A DNA stretch of 64,000 bases, from contig ML660204.1 in NCBI GenBank assembly GCA_007570785.1, positions 434,001-498,000 on the forward strand, in the 5' to 3' direction. Positions 33,891-43,500 of the stretch are shown here, piece after piece (within the stretch, counting starts at the first letter, position 1; every line of letters begins with the position of its first letter). The stretch comes from Antilocapra americana. Taxonomy: Eukaryota > Chordata > Mammalia > Artiodactyla > Antilocapridae. The notes beneath the pieces are model-generated. The model did not search any database and was not told the origin of the DNA. It saw nothing but the letters and a program-made list of their open reading frames with translations. Both the position numbers and the translations under genes were made by a program.

Positions 33891-34374
33891 TCGTGCATAG
33901 CTCAAGTTTGAGCCATCTGGTACGGAGGAAGTCCTTCTTGCTGTTTAACTGAAATCTCTCCTGCTTTACTGTGTCAATTGCCCCTTGTTTGGTGGCTGAA
34001 GATATGTAGAAACACTTTGACTTGGAGAAACATTTGACTATCATCTCAGGAGACCTAATCTGGAGTATGACACTTGGGGACAGCCCCTGGCCGCCATGAG
34101 TCTGAATCCAGGCGGCGCAGGCTGGCTAGAGCCAGGTCCCCATGCCAGAGGGGCCTTTCCTCTAAGGGAAGCTTGTGGGAAACCTCTGGAAAAAATGCCC
34201 TGGGGAAGAAGTCCTTCTGGATCTCTCCCAAGGACACACACACCCTCCCCAGGATGCAGCTGCCAGGGGCCTGAGCTCGTGGCCAGCGAGCAGCCGAACT
34301 CAAGGCCTCGGATCCACCCCCGTGGCCACAGGCGGCCTTGCATTTCCTCCGTACACGTGCCTGGTTGACTTGCT

Positions 34375-34480
34375 TGTCAGAAACCACTCAACAAAATCCA
34401 ATTTATAGAGCCAATATGAAATGAGGCGGGGAATTCCTCTAAATAAAAAATGCCTCTTTTCAAATCAGAGAGGAGGACGG
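34375..34480. other. Unique block with kappaB-type site, candidate regulatory element
   Basis: An AT-rich, non-repeat segment contains GGGGAATTCC at 34428-34437, an exact match to the NF-kappaB consensus GGGRNWYYCC, followed by a CTAAATAAAAAAT run. No reading frame or transposon explains it. Confidence 0.35.
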
Positions 34481-34654
34481 CCTGACAGCTGGGCATGCAG
34501 ATGAGCAGACCCCATGCTGAGACCCGGATTTGAACCCTGTGGAGGTGAGCCCAGCCCGGGCCTAGCATTGTGTTGGCATCTTTCTCTAGAGAGACTCACA
34601 ACTCCCCAAAGATGTTAGGGCTCAGTGTGCCCAGTATTTCCTGAGGAAGCTGAA

Positions 34655-34850
34655 GCCATTGAGGTGCTGGCTGCAATTTACTGAGGGCCCACTATGTGCT
34701 GTGCTAAGTGTTCCTATGTGGCCTTGAAGCTTCACAGCAACCTCATGAGGTAGGTGCTTTCTCACCTGATGGATGAGAAAACTGATACTCAGAGAGGTTA
34801 AGTCATTTGGCCAAGGCCACACAACTGGCAACAGGAGGAACCCTTGCTCC
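34655..34850 (-). mobile_element. MIR SINE
   Basis: CCACTATGTGCTGTGCTAAG, GATGAGAAAACTGATACTCA and GGCCAAGGCCACACAACTGG; long and well preserved. Confidence 0.85.
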
Positions 34851-35080
34851 TGACGTTTTGCTATAGAGGTGACTTGTTTTTAGAAGGGGCCTGAGATGTA
34901 GATGGGAGAATACTGGGTGGGGGTGGGGCAGGGGTCGGGACCCCGGGCTTCGTTCTGCTGTCAACTGCCTAAACGAGTCCTTGTCTTTCTCTGGGTCTCA
35001 ATTTCCTCACTCCTGAAATGGAGCAAGCTGGCACACAGACTCATAGTGCCCAATAGCAAATAAAAGGGTCTAAGAAGCCT

Positions 35081-35291
35081 TGCATGCTCAGTTGCTCGAT
35101 CGTGTCCAACTCTTTGCAATCCTATGGACTTGCCAGGATCCTCTGTTCATGAGATTCTCCATGCAAGAATACTGGAGTGGGTTGCCATTTCCTTCTCCAG
35201 GAGTTCTTTCCAACCCAGGGATTGAACCTGCATCTCCTGTGTCTCCTGCATTACAGAAGGATTCTTTACCCGCTGAGCCATCAGGAGAGCT
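35081..35291 (-). mobile_element. Bov-tA SINE
   Basis: TGCATGCTCAGTTGCTCGAT at the left, CCAACCCAGGGATTGAACCT in the middle and GAGCCATCAGGAGAGCTC at the right give a full reverse copy. Confidence 0.93.
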
Positions 35292-35639
35292 CTGACAAGG
35301 ATCTTTGACTGGTTGCAATCCAGCCCAAAGAGACCTAAGTGAAAAATACAAAAGGCCTTCCGGCATGACTGAATCCAGGGGCTCAAATAAGGTCAGAAAC
35401 CTGGCCCCCATCACAGTGGTCAAGGGAAGGGGATGTTTTTGATGGCCACGGTTCAGGCCTGTCCTGCTTCAGCTACTGCTCTAGAGAAGGGGAAGGGGCA
35501 GTTTCTCAAAGGCATTTCAGATTACCAGGGGAAGAATGATGCTAGGCAGGTGAAGGCACCAGCCAACCACCATGGTTGGTGAGTGTTTATGGCTTTTAGC
35601 AGAAGATGGGCCCTTGCTCAGCCCAGGTCTCTGAGGCTG

Positions 35640-35870
35640 AGGCATATCACCGAGGGCTGGTGTGGTCAGGACAGGCTTCCTGGAGGAAGCAGACCTAGGT
35701 GTGAGGCCTGAGCAGTGGGTAGGATGTGGGAGTTGGAATCTGGGAGAACAGAGGTATGGAGGCGAGAGCCAACGAGATGTGTTCTCGAGTCGGTGAGTAT
35801 GCCGGATCCAGAGGGCTGGTACAGGGAGGGAAGGCAGGTGAGGCTGAACCAGATGTTACAGGTCCTTGAA
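35640..35870 (-). mobile_element. L2 LINE interior fragment, reverse
   Basis: AGGACAGGCTTCCTGGAGGA and GGTGAGGCTGAACCAGATGT fit the L2 interior. Confidence 0.5.
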
Positions 35871-36150
35871 TGCCAGGCCTCTTAGCATATACAGGTCAAC
35901 AGGAAATGGTGGTTTTATCACTCTACAACTCCTCAGGTTCTGCATGGCCCACCCAGGGAGGCCCAGAGATGGCCAGGCATTCAAAGCCTGCTCACCCACT
36001 GCCCCTAATAGGCCCTCTGCTCTAGCAGGTGAGCCTGCCCACCACATACACTCCAAACTCAGTCCCTTTTCCACCTTCAAACTTTTGCTCTGACTGTCTC
36101 CCTACCCTAAGATACACCCTTCCCTGGTATTTTCACCCATCTTCTGAAGG

Positions 36151-36333
36151 GCTTCCCTGTGGCTCAGCTGGTAGAGAAACCACCTGCAGTTTCCCTGGTT
36201 TGGGAAGATCCCCTGGAGAAGGGAAAGGCTACCCACTCCAGTGTTCTGGTCTGGAGAATTCCATGGACTGTATGGTACATGGGGTTACAAAGAGTTAGGC
36301 TGAACTGAGTGACTTTCACTTTCACTTTTCACT
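36151..36333 (+). mobile_element. Bov-tA SINE
   Basis: It starts GCTTCCCTGTGGCTCAGCTG and ends with a TTTCACTTTTCACTTT tail. TTCTGAAGG occurs on both sides (ending at 36150 and 36342), a short target-site duplication. Confidence 0.92.
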
Positions 36334-36469
36334 TTCTGAAGGCCAGTTAAAAGAAGGGCTCTCCAGGAAGCTTAGTGGGATGGACCTCTGCTCATCTTGA
36401 CCTCCCAGAGCTCCTTACTTAGGGTTTTTGTTTATATGCCTCTTAGACCAGCCAGCCCAAGGTGGGCAT

Positions 36470-36680
36470 GATGGTAGTAACATGTGTGGGCTTTGGAGCC
36501 AATCATATCTGGGTTCAGACTGCCACTCACTAGCTATGGGAGCTTGAGTTCATCATCCTACCTCCCTTTGGTGACATTTTCTGACCTATAGAATCTGATC
36601 AAGGTCCATTCATATGAGGCTTAAATGTGCTATGTGTATAAAGTTCCTGGCACATGGTAGGCCCTCATCAGCTGTCACTA
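36470..36680 (+). mobile_element. MIR SINE
   Basis: GGCTTTGGAGCCAATCATAT, ACTAGCTATGGGAGCTTGAG and GTTCCTGGCACATGGTAGGC cover a nearly full element. Confidence 0.82.
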
Positions 36681-36744
36681 CTTTTGTAGGTGTTCAAATT
36701 ATGAATATGTCTCTCTTGCCCTCTATCAGGATGAGGACCTGGGA

Positions 36745-36918
36745 AAGACTGAAGGGAAAAGAAGAGGGTGGCAGAGGATGGTATGGTTAGATAGCATTAT
36801 CGATTCAATGGACATGAACTTGAGCAAACTCTGGGAGACAGTGGACAGGGAAGCCTGGCATGCTGCCGTCCATGGGATTGCAAAGAGTAGGATACGACTT
36901 AGTGACTGAACAACACCT
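36745..36918 (+). mobile_element. BovB (RTE)-related 3' end fragment
   Basis: GATTCAATGGACATGAACTT, GAGCAAACTCTGGGAGACAG and the Bov-type terminal segment AAAGAGTAGGATACGACTTA match the ruminant BovB/Bov-A 3' region. It has no tRNA-like head. Confidence 0.8.
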
Positions 36919-36934
36919 CCATCACCCTCTGTCA

Positions 36935-37020
36935 GCTCTGGTCAGGCAGGGAACACACTTGGTTTTTTTTCCTGGTCCCCCAGTACCGAGCACATAGTAA
37001 GGGATTTCTAAGGACTGAGC
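36935..37020 (+). mobile_element. L2 LINE 3' fragment
   Basis: CAGGGAACACACTTGGTTTT and CAGTACCGAGCACATAGTAA are near the L2 terminus. Confidence 0.45.
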
Positions 37021-37289
37021 TATCAGTTTTCCTGGGCAGATGCACTCTTCCCACCCTGTCGTTCCTGGGTGAGGCTGAGTGTAGGTCCTGATGTCTCCAC
37101 ACCTGCTCCCTGAGGCTGACCCGGCAATCTGCTAGGTGCCGGCATCCAGCATCAATAAATTACCGACGAGTTCAGGTGACGGGACAGATCCAGTGTCAGC
37201 TTCTTCTGCATCCTATGGGAAGGCTCAGGCCTTGGGGATCCCCCTTCAGGAGCCTCCCCCACTAAGGGTTCCATCAGAATAACAGATGC

Positions 37290-37450
37290 CCTATGCACAC
37301 CTACTGTGTGCCAGGTCCCATCTGGGCACTTATCACCACATTTGACTGACATCCCACAATGATGTTGTGAAGTAGGTACTAGCTCCATTTCATGGATGAG
37401 AAGACTGAGGCTCCATGAAGGAAGGTAACTTGCAATAGACAAAATTAGCA
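37290..37450 (-). mobile_element. MIR SINE
   Basis: CACACCTACTGTGTGCCAGG and CCATTTCATGGATGAGAAGA with GGTAACTTGC at the end. Confidence 0.8.
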
Positions 37451-37569
37451 ACAGAAAGAAAAGCCTCCTTCCTTTTCAATTCAACATAACTCTTCCTGGT
37501 TCTCACTATGCATTTTATTTATGATGCATGAGCATGCAAACACGCACACACTCATACACATTTAGGGTT

Positions 37570-37910
37570 TCTTCATTCACTCATTTATTCAACACACATG
37601 TGTTGAACACCTACTATGTGCCAGAATGTTCTGAGTACTGGAGATACTACAGTCACAAGACAAAATTCCCGCCTTTTTGATACATACATGGCAGTGTACG
37701 AGAAACAGATAAATACACATTATAATAAATGCACATTATAATAGAAGAAACAAGAACAAGAAACAAATTAATACACATTAGAATAGAAGATGGTGCCAAG
37801 GTTATGAAGTTGAATAAAGCAGTACAGGGGATAGAGAGACACTGGAAACTGTTTTTGAAAGGGTGGTCAAGGAGGGCTCTGCTGGAACAGTGACATTTGA
37901 ATGAAATCTT
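37570..37910 (-). mobile_element. L2 LINE 3' end with internal tandem expansion
   Basis: CACATGTGTTGAACACCTAC and TGTTCTGAGTACTGGAGATA start it. At 37690-37790 the ACACATTATAATA segment is repeated. Confidence 0.75.
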
Positions 37911-38189
37911 TATCTCTTTATGCTTTATTTTGCACAATAGGAGATGCTGGACTCAAGGATTCCTTACCTCTGCGAGGTGGGTCAGTGTTTCCCACTTGGG
38001 TGTGGTTCCAAAGCCAAGGCCACGGTAGGCATGGAGACATTTTTCTCCTTCCCCCATCTTTGCTCTGAGTGCCTCCATCCCAGGAACCCTTAGGCAGGGT
38101 TTCTCGGAAGATGCTCATCTGAGCCCCCTTCATGTGTTATGGCAGCTTTTTTTTCTCTAGTTCTCAACCCATTTGTCTTGATCTTTTCA

Positions 38190-38320
38190 AAGGCAGCTGG
38201 TCCCTGAACATCATGAGAGCTGGGGCCAGGTCCATCTTGTTTGTGGCTGTGATCCCTACGCCAGGCATGGCATCTGACACACAAAGGCCACTCAAACAAA
38301 CATCCGAATGAATGACAGAT
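38190..38320 (+). mobile_element. L2 LINE 3' end
   Basis: GCCAGGCATGGCATCTGACA, then CATCCGAATGAATGACAG, give a diverged L2 terminus. Confidence 0.5.
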
Positions 38321-38329
38321 GGACTTGGT

Positions 38330-38465
38330 GATAAATGGAGCTAGCATTCACTGAGTGCTTATTCTCACAACAGCCCTGTGAGTTAGGTATGATCATTACC
38401 CCCATTTTCCTGGTTCTGCCTAGAGAAATCAAGGCAGCTATGTCAGGTCACTCAACAGAAGAGCC
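38330..38465 (-). mobile_element. MIR SINE
   Basis: TTCACTGAGTGCTTATTCTC and CCCATTTTCCTGGTTCTGCC give a diverged reverse copy. Confidence 0.6.
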
Positions 38466-39084
38466 TTCTAGGAGAAGCACACTAAATGCTAATAGACTGA
38501 TTGATTATGGGGGAGGCAGAGTAGAGTGGTGGGAAATGCTGTAGTTGTTTGCCTGAGATGCGCATTTTGAGAACTAGCCCATTCATTGATTTCTTCATTC
38601 TCTCATTTATTTCATCATTATTAAACTTGGGCCCCCATGGTGGGCACTGGTGGGTACAGGTATTCAGGCATTCATGATCAAAGCCAGGATGGGGAAAGCC
38701 CAGGGGTCTGTAAGCAGACGTAGAAGCCCCTGAACCAAACTGAGGGGTCAGGAAGCCTTTCTGGATGGAGGGGACCTGAAGCAGCAGGTCACCATGGCCG
38801 AGCAGACCACACATGGAGACGCTTGGGAGTTGGAGTTTGAGTGGCAGCATACTCCTTGATGCAAGTGGCACCAGAGCCTGACAGCGGAAGCCACCCCACA
38901 CTACATCCCAAGGACCTCCTAGCCTTTGGTGGTCAGGTCTCTGTGGGGGCCTGAGTCATTCTGCCCTACCCAGGCCTGGAACTCTGCCCCACCCTGGCTG
39001 GGTGGGGGCCACCTCACCTCTGAGTTACAGGCATTCTCATTCATTTGGGCCCAGAGTCAGAGCTCAGTGAAAAGCAGGTGATCT

Positions 39085-39200
39085 GGGCCAAACCAGGCAA
39101 AGGCCAGATGCCCTGCTCTGCCAGTAGCCCCGAGCCTCTTCCCTTCTGTGGGACTCAGTTTACGCATCTGTAAAAAGCAGGGTTGAGACTGTATACTCTC
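39085..39200 (+). mobile_element. MIR SINE fragment
   Basis: GGACTCAGTTTACGCATCTG and TAAAAAGCAGGGTTGAGA form the core. Confidence 0.62.
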
Positions 39201-39719
39201 TGCAGACCCTTTCTCTCTTAACCTCCTGTAACCCAGTACATTACTGTTGGTATTGGAAGTGGACATGAGCCCTGGGGGTCTGGATTCCTTCAGCCTTACC
39301 CTCCACTGGACATCTGGATTAAGGGTTAAAAAAAAAAAAAATCCAGGTATCCCATAACCTACAAATAATGGGGCAGCCTACTTTGTTCTTTTGGCAGCTA
39401 TCTGGAATGGGAAGAAAGAAGGAACAGTTTCCCCACTAGGACCATGACTGCCCTGTTCTTCCCCAAGAGAAACTTACCTTCCACCCAGCATGCTATGGGG
39501 CAGGATGCTACTGACATGAACAGGCCAGAGATCAGGGACCTGCTTCTGCAAAAGTGGGGATGGGCTGCAGGAGGCCATTCTCACCCTTGGCTCAGCCACC
39601 TCCACTCTTTTCCCAGCACCCTTTGGGGCAAGAGGCTGAGAAGTGCTTGCTGTAAAGTGAGCTGACACATGGGAGGAGAAACCAAGGCCTCTGACCTCGA
39701 AGCTCCCAGATCACAGATC

Positions 39720-40085
39720 CCTGGGCCCCCATAGTGGCCTCCACTCCTCTCGAGTACTCCTCAGTCTCTCCCCTGTTTAAAACTCACTAATGACTTCCCA
39801 TCACATCTAGACTGCAATCCAAAGTTCATCTCATGGTCTCCTGCCTTCCAGCTCCTCCTCACTCACTTCACACTATCACACTGGCTTCCTTTCAACTTCT
39901 TTCCCACTCCAGGCCCTTTGCACATGCTGTTCCCTCTCCCTCAGAACACAATATAGCTGGCTCCTTGCCATTTATGTCACTGCTCAAATTTACCTTTCAG
40001 AGGAGACTTTCCTGACCCCCAAGAATAGCAGTCCCTCTTGTCTCTTATTTGTTATCACGGCTTGCTATTTCCATCATAGCCCTTA
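39720..40085 (+). mobile_element. L2 LINE, interrupted by Bov-tA
   Basis: CCAGGCCCTTTGCACATGCT and GAGGAGACTTTCCTGACCCC identify it; the 3' end resumes after the SINE at 40300-40425. Confidence 0.82.
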
Positions 40086-40089
40086 CGCT

Positions 40090-40294
40090 ACGTGTGTGCT
40101 AGGTTGCTTCAGTCATGCCCGACTCTTTGCAACCCTATGGACTGTAGCCCACCAGGGATTCTCCAGGGCAAGAATACTGGAGTGGGCCATGCCTTCCTCC
40201 AGGGGATCTTCCCAGCCCAGGGATCAAACCTGCATCTCCTGTGACTCCTACATTGCAGGCAGATTCTTTATCACTGAGCCACAGAGGAAGGCCT
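40090..40294 (-). mobile_element. Bov-tA SINE
   Basis: GTGTGTGCTAGGTTGCTTCA at the left and TCACTGAGCCACAGAGGAAG at the right mark a reverse copy. A possible short CCCTTAC duplication flanks it. Confidence 0.93.
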
Positions 40295-40299
40295 GACCC

Positions 40300-40425
40300 T
40301 TACCCTAAGCTATAATAATTGATAGCTCTGAGAGGACAAGGACCTTGGGGATCCCTTGGCCACATGCCCAGCACCTGGTTTATAGTGGCTGCTCAAGAAA
40401 AGTTTGTTGACTGAATGAAACACAA
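40300..40425 (+). mobile_element. L2 LINE 3' end (continuation)
   Basis: GACAAGGACCTTGGGGATCC and AAGTTTGTTGACTGAATGAA complete the element broken by the SINE at 40.09-40.29 kb. Confidence 0.78.
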
Positions 40426-40484
40426 AAAATATTAACAAAGTTCACCTTCCTCTTTGAATACTTTATAACCTCCATGGAGGTGAA

Positions 40485-40640
40485 AATGGCATTTATTGGG
40501 CACCTGTTATATATGCCAGGCTCTCTCACACACTTTATTCTGCTGAACCTTTATAGTTTATTATACAGATGATGAAGTTGGGGTTCAGTGACCTGCCAGA
40601 GGTGACCCAGCAAAGAGTCAACTGATGGGCTAATTCAGGT
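40485..40640 (-). mobile_element. MIR SINE
   Basis: TGGGCACCTGTTATATATGC, TACAGATGATGAAGTTGGGG and GAGGTGACCCAGCAAAGAGT in order. Confidence 0.75.
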
Positions 40641-41309
40641 GGGAAGCAGTCAACTGGGATCGGTGAGCACGAAGAATGCCACGGCAAATGGCAGTCAGGA
40701 TTCAACCTCAAGTCTGTTTGACTCTCCCCAAAACCTATATTCTTTTCATCATACTACACCTTCTGCCACCCTAGAACTCAGCCCAAGATTAACAATCAGG
40801 TTTTCAGGTTCTGGAAGGCAGGCAAAGACCCAGATTGCATAGAGAGGTGGTCTGGCTTACTGGTTATTGGTGTGCCTTGGAATAGACACAGACAAGGCTC
40901 AAACAAGGGCCCCACTACCTAGGCACCAGGGCACCATTGCTGAAGGTGAGCATTGGCATAGCTACGCTCAAGCACCACTGTTCTCAGGAAGGGAGTCAAC
41001 TGTGGGGGTATGCACCAAGGGATGTATTAGAAAAGTCAGGGCACCGGCTTCCAAATCATGCAGAAGCCCCTCAGCCCCCTGTGGAGGGGTGGGCTGTGTG
41101 GCCCTTGCCTAGTGTGTTGGCCTCTCTGAGCCCCAGTGGTCATCTCTGAAAAATGGGCATGCCAGTATGGAACCAAATTGAGTTCTTAGGAAGATAAAGA
41201 GGAAAAATGAGTATGGAGTTGTTGGTATATATAAAGTAACACAGAAATGTAAATTATCTAAAAATACATCTATGTGGAATACTGAGAGAGGTTGGGACTA
41301 GTAAGACCT

Positions 41310-41450
41310 CTTGGGTTCTTTCAGCAGTTACTGGCACCTACTGTGTGCCAGGGGCTGTGCTAAGGCCTGGGGTCTACTGATGAATTAGACACGAACCCTG
41401 AGCACCTGGAGCTCCCAGTCTACTGGGGAGCATGAGGCAGTCACATACAG
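41310..41450 (-). mobile_element. L2 LINE 3' fragment
   Basis: CACCTACTGTGTGCCAGGGG and CACCTGGAGCTCCCAGTCTA are reverse L2 landmarks. Confidence 0.65.
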
Positions 41451-41499
41451 TGTGGGGATCCCTCCCAGAGGGATATCAGGAGGAGACTTCATGTGTGAT

Positions 41500-41690
41500 G
41501 TGGCAGCAGGAGCCAGAAAGACCTGAGTCAGAACCCTCCTCTCCTCCCTGCATGACCTTGACCAGGTCAGGCCACCTCTCCAAGCCCCAGGCCTTCATCT
41601 GTGAAATGAGCCAGTCGCCTTTGCCTCTCAAGAGTTGCCTGGATCTGGCACTCTGTAGATACCAGGGCAGGGAACCTTGGGATGAAGGTA
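41500..41690 (+). mobile_element. MIR SINE
   Basis: GAGTCAGAACCCTCCTCTCC, GCATGACCTTGACCAGGTCA and CAGGCCTTCATCTGTGAAAT in order. Confidence 0.7.
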
Positions 41691-42728
41691 GCCAGTAGTT
41701 CCTAGGCAGAAAATGGTTCTGCACTGGGTAAAATTGGGGATTCCGGCTTGGTGGTGACTTGCCTGCAGGAGTGGCCTGGGGACACTGGGGGTGGACCCCA
41801 GGAAGAGCAGGAAAAGAAGCTCAGCAGTTTCTCATACCTGTTAAGAAAGGAGGGCAGAAAGCCCAGGGAGTTGACCTGTGCCTTTATTTATGTTAGTATC
41901 TTGTGAAGGGGGAGGGCGCTGGCCCTACCCAAGGTCAGTCCTGCCCAGGGAGGAAGCGGCTGGCAGATCCACCTGAGTTTACTCAGCCAGTGATTCTAGG
42001 CCACTGTGCACCCAGGAAGGCCAACTGTCTCGTCGAGATGCATTTGTGGGTGTGTTGAGCGTTCCCCCGAGCCTTGGTGAGAGGCCAGCCTGAGTGAGGC
42101 CACTGGTCAATATTGACGACTTCTCTGGGGCCTAAGGCAGTCCCAGAGCAGTGGGGTTAGCAGAAGCAAGGCGGGCCAAACTTCGGGGAATTCAGGTGAG
42201 GCGAGAGGGGAGGAAGTTTGGGGGCCCCCGAAGGCTGGCGGTTTGGGGTTCCCCAGGGGAACACTGATCCTCTGGCGCCGAGCTCGCACCGGAGAGGTCA
42301 GGCCAGTTGCTGGGAGAAGGGGTAGGGGCCCTGCCCTGTCCCACCCGCGCCGGGCTAAAATCGGACGGGGTCGCCCGGAGAGGCAGGGACGCCGGTGGCC
42401 GGGCGGGGTCTGCGCCCTTCTCCCTGCCCGGCGGAGCGCGGCCTGCGAGGCTCGGGGCCAGGCCCGACCGGAGGGAACTGGGCACTGTGTGCCTGCGGCT
42501 CCTGCCCTCCCGGCGGCTGCGGGCGCGCCGGCCCCCGCGCCCCCAGGGGCCGGGCCGGGGCGGGGGCTGGGCCCCGCGGGCAGGCGGGCGGGCGCACGGG
42601 GGGTGGGGAGCGGCGGCGAAGGCTGCGCCGCTCTAACAGGTGGGATCCCGCGGCGTGGTGGAGGCGGGCGCGGGAGGAAGAGGAGGAGGAGGAAGAGCAG
42701 CGGCAGCGGGAGCCCGAGCAGGAGCAGG

Positions 42729-42746
42729 ATGAGCCGCGCGAGCTGA
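42729..42746 (+). promoter_or_regulatory. Candidate minimal upstream ORF (5 codons plus stop)
   Basis: ATG at 42729 with A at -3 and A at +4 opens a five-codon frame (MSRAS) closed by TGA at 42744, in the same frame as NOL4L. If the transcript starts upstream of it, this uORF could dampen initiation at the main ATG. Its presence in mRNA is unproven. Confidence 0.35.
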
Positions 42747-43169
42747 CAGCCGCCGCCGCCGCCGCCGCCCGCGCCCGAGCTCGGTCTCGCTCCCCGCGCC
42801 CGGGGCCGCTCCCCGCCTCCCGCCTCCCCCGGCCGCCCGCGGGGCGGCCCGCCCCCTCTGCACCTCCGGGCCCGGAGCTGCCTCCATCGCTCCTGCATCC
42901 CGGCCGGGGGGGAGGAGGAGGCGGAGCAGGAGGCGAGCCGGAGCCGCCGCCGCCAACGCCGCCGCCGCCGCCCGAGCAGGACAGAGCGCGCCGCAGCCCC
43001 GCGCGTCCGGCCGCCGCCCGTGCCCATCAAGCCTCCGCGCCGGAGCCACACCGCGGGACAGCCGGGGCCGCGGCGCGCCCCGGCTCGGCTCGGCCCAGCC
43101 CAGCCCAGTCCCGGCACCGGGCGGCCCGGCGGCCGGCCCGCCCCCGAGGGCGCCGGGCGCGGCGGGAGG
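42747..43169 (+). other. NOL4L: Putative NOL4L 5' leader, GC-rich and stop-free in the coding frame
   Basis: The coding frame has no stop from 42747 to the ATG at 43170, which is 141 codons. It contains in-frame GTG (43020) and CTG (42858) codons but no in-frame ATG. It carries a (GCC)7 run at 42749-42769 and a second GCC-rich run near 42952-42972. GC bias alone can keep a frame open, so an N-terminal extension is only a possibility. The transcription start is unknown, so part of this may not be transcribed. Confidence 0.5.
42749..42769 (+). repeat. (GCC)7 trinucleotide run in the promoter/5' leader
   Basis: Seven uninterrupted GCC units lie directly after the small upstream ORF. Such runs in 5' leaders are length-polymorphic in mammals and can affect methylation or translation. 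Confidence 0.9.
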
Positions 43170-43490
43170 ATGCCGAAGCCGACGCTGCTGCTGCGCGGGG
43201 GCTGGGAGCGCGAGCGCAGCCCCGGGGACTCGGAGCTGGGCCGCCAGTTCCGGGACTGGTGCCTGCGCACCTACGGCGACTCGGCCAAAACCAAGACGGT
43301 GACACGCAGCAAATACCAGCGGATCGCCGAGGTCCTGCAGGGCGGCGGCGGGACCGGCGCGGGTAGCGGCCCGGCAGCCGGCGAGAAAGGCAAGTTCCAG
43401 TTCTGGGTGCGCTCCAAGGGCTTCCGCCTGGGCAGCGGCCGGGAACCCAAGATGGGCCAAGTGGTGTATGTGCCGGTCAAGACGGGCTCG
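43170..43490 (+). CDS. NOL4L: First coding exon of NOL4L (nucleolar protein 4-like), residues 1-107; gene continues beyond the window
   Basis: The exon encodes 107 residues in phase 0 and ends at a consensus donor. The first ATG has A at -3, G at -1 and C at +4. Residues 27-44 read FRDWCLRTYGDSAKTKTV and are followed by TRSKYQRI (45-52), a glycine-rich linker (58-71), KFQFWVRSKGFRLG (75-88) and VVYVPVKTG (98-106). These blocks match the N-terminal conserved module of NOL4 and its paralog NOL4L. The residues before the module (MPKPTLLLRGGW) and the long Gly linker differ from NOL4 as I remember it, which favours NOL4L. Family members are nuclear or nucleolar proteins of poorly defined, probably transcription-related function. 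The later conserved region seen in NOL4 proteins is not in this window. An in-frame TGA lies at 42744-42746; between it and the ATG the frame is open. The alternative call is another NOL4 paralog; membership of the family is very secure. Confidence 0.88.
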
Positions 43491-43500
43491 GTGAGTGCGC
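43491..43500 (+). other. NOL4L: Splice donor of NOL4L coding exon 1
   Basis: The exon ends ...GGCTCG and the intron begins GTGAGTGCGC, a strong GTGAGT donor. It follows directly after the conserved VPVKTG block, where NOL4-family homology stops. Reading on without splicing gives only Pro/Arg/Gly-rich CpG-island sequence until a stop at 44124-44126. Confidence 0.85.

Noticed and set aside
36745..36918. Autonomous BovB LINE
   Set aside because: Only the terminal part is present, with no reverse-transcriptase coding sequence.
42395..43366. 323-codon + strand frame overlapping NOL4L in another frame
   Set aside because: It begins at a non-ATG codon and its alanine, arginine and proline runs follow from GC repeats; the conserved NOL4-family sequence is in the other frame.
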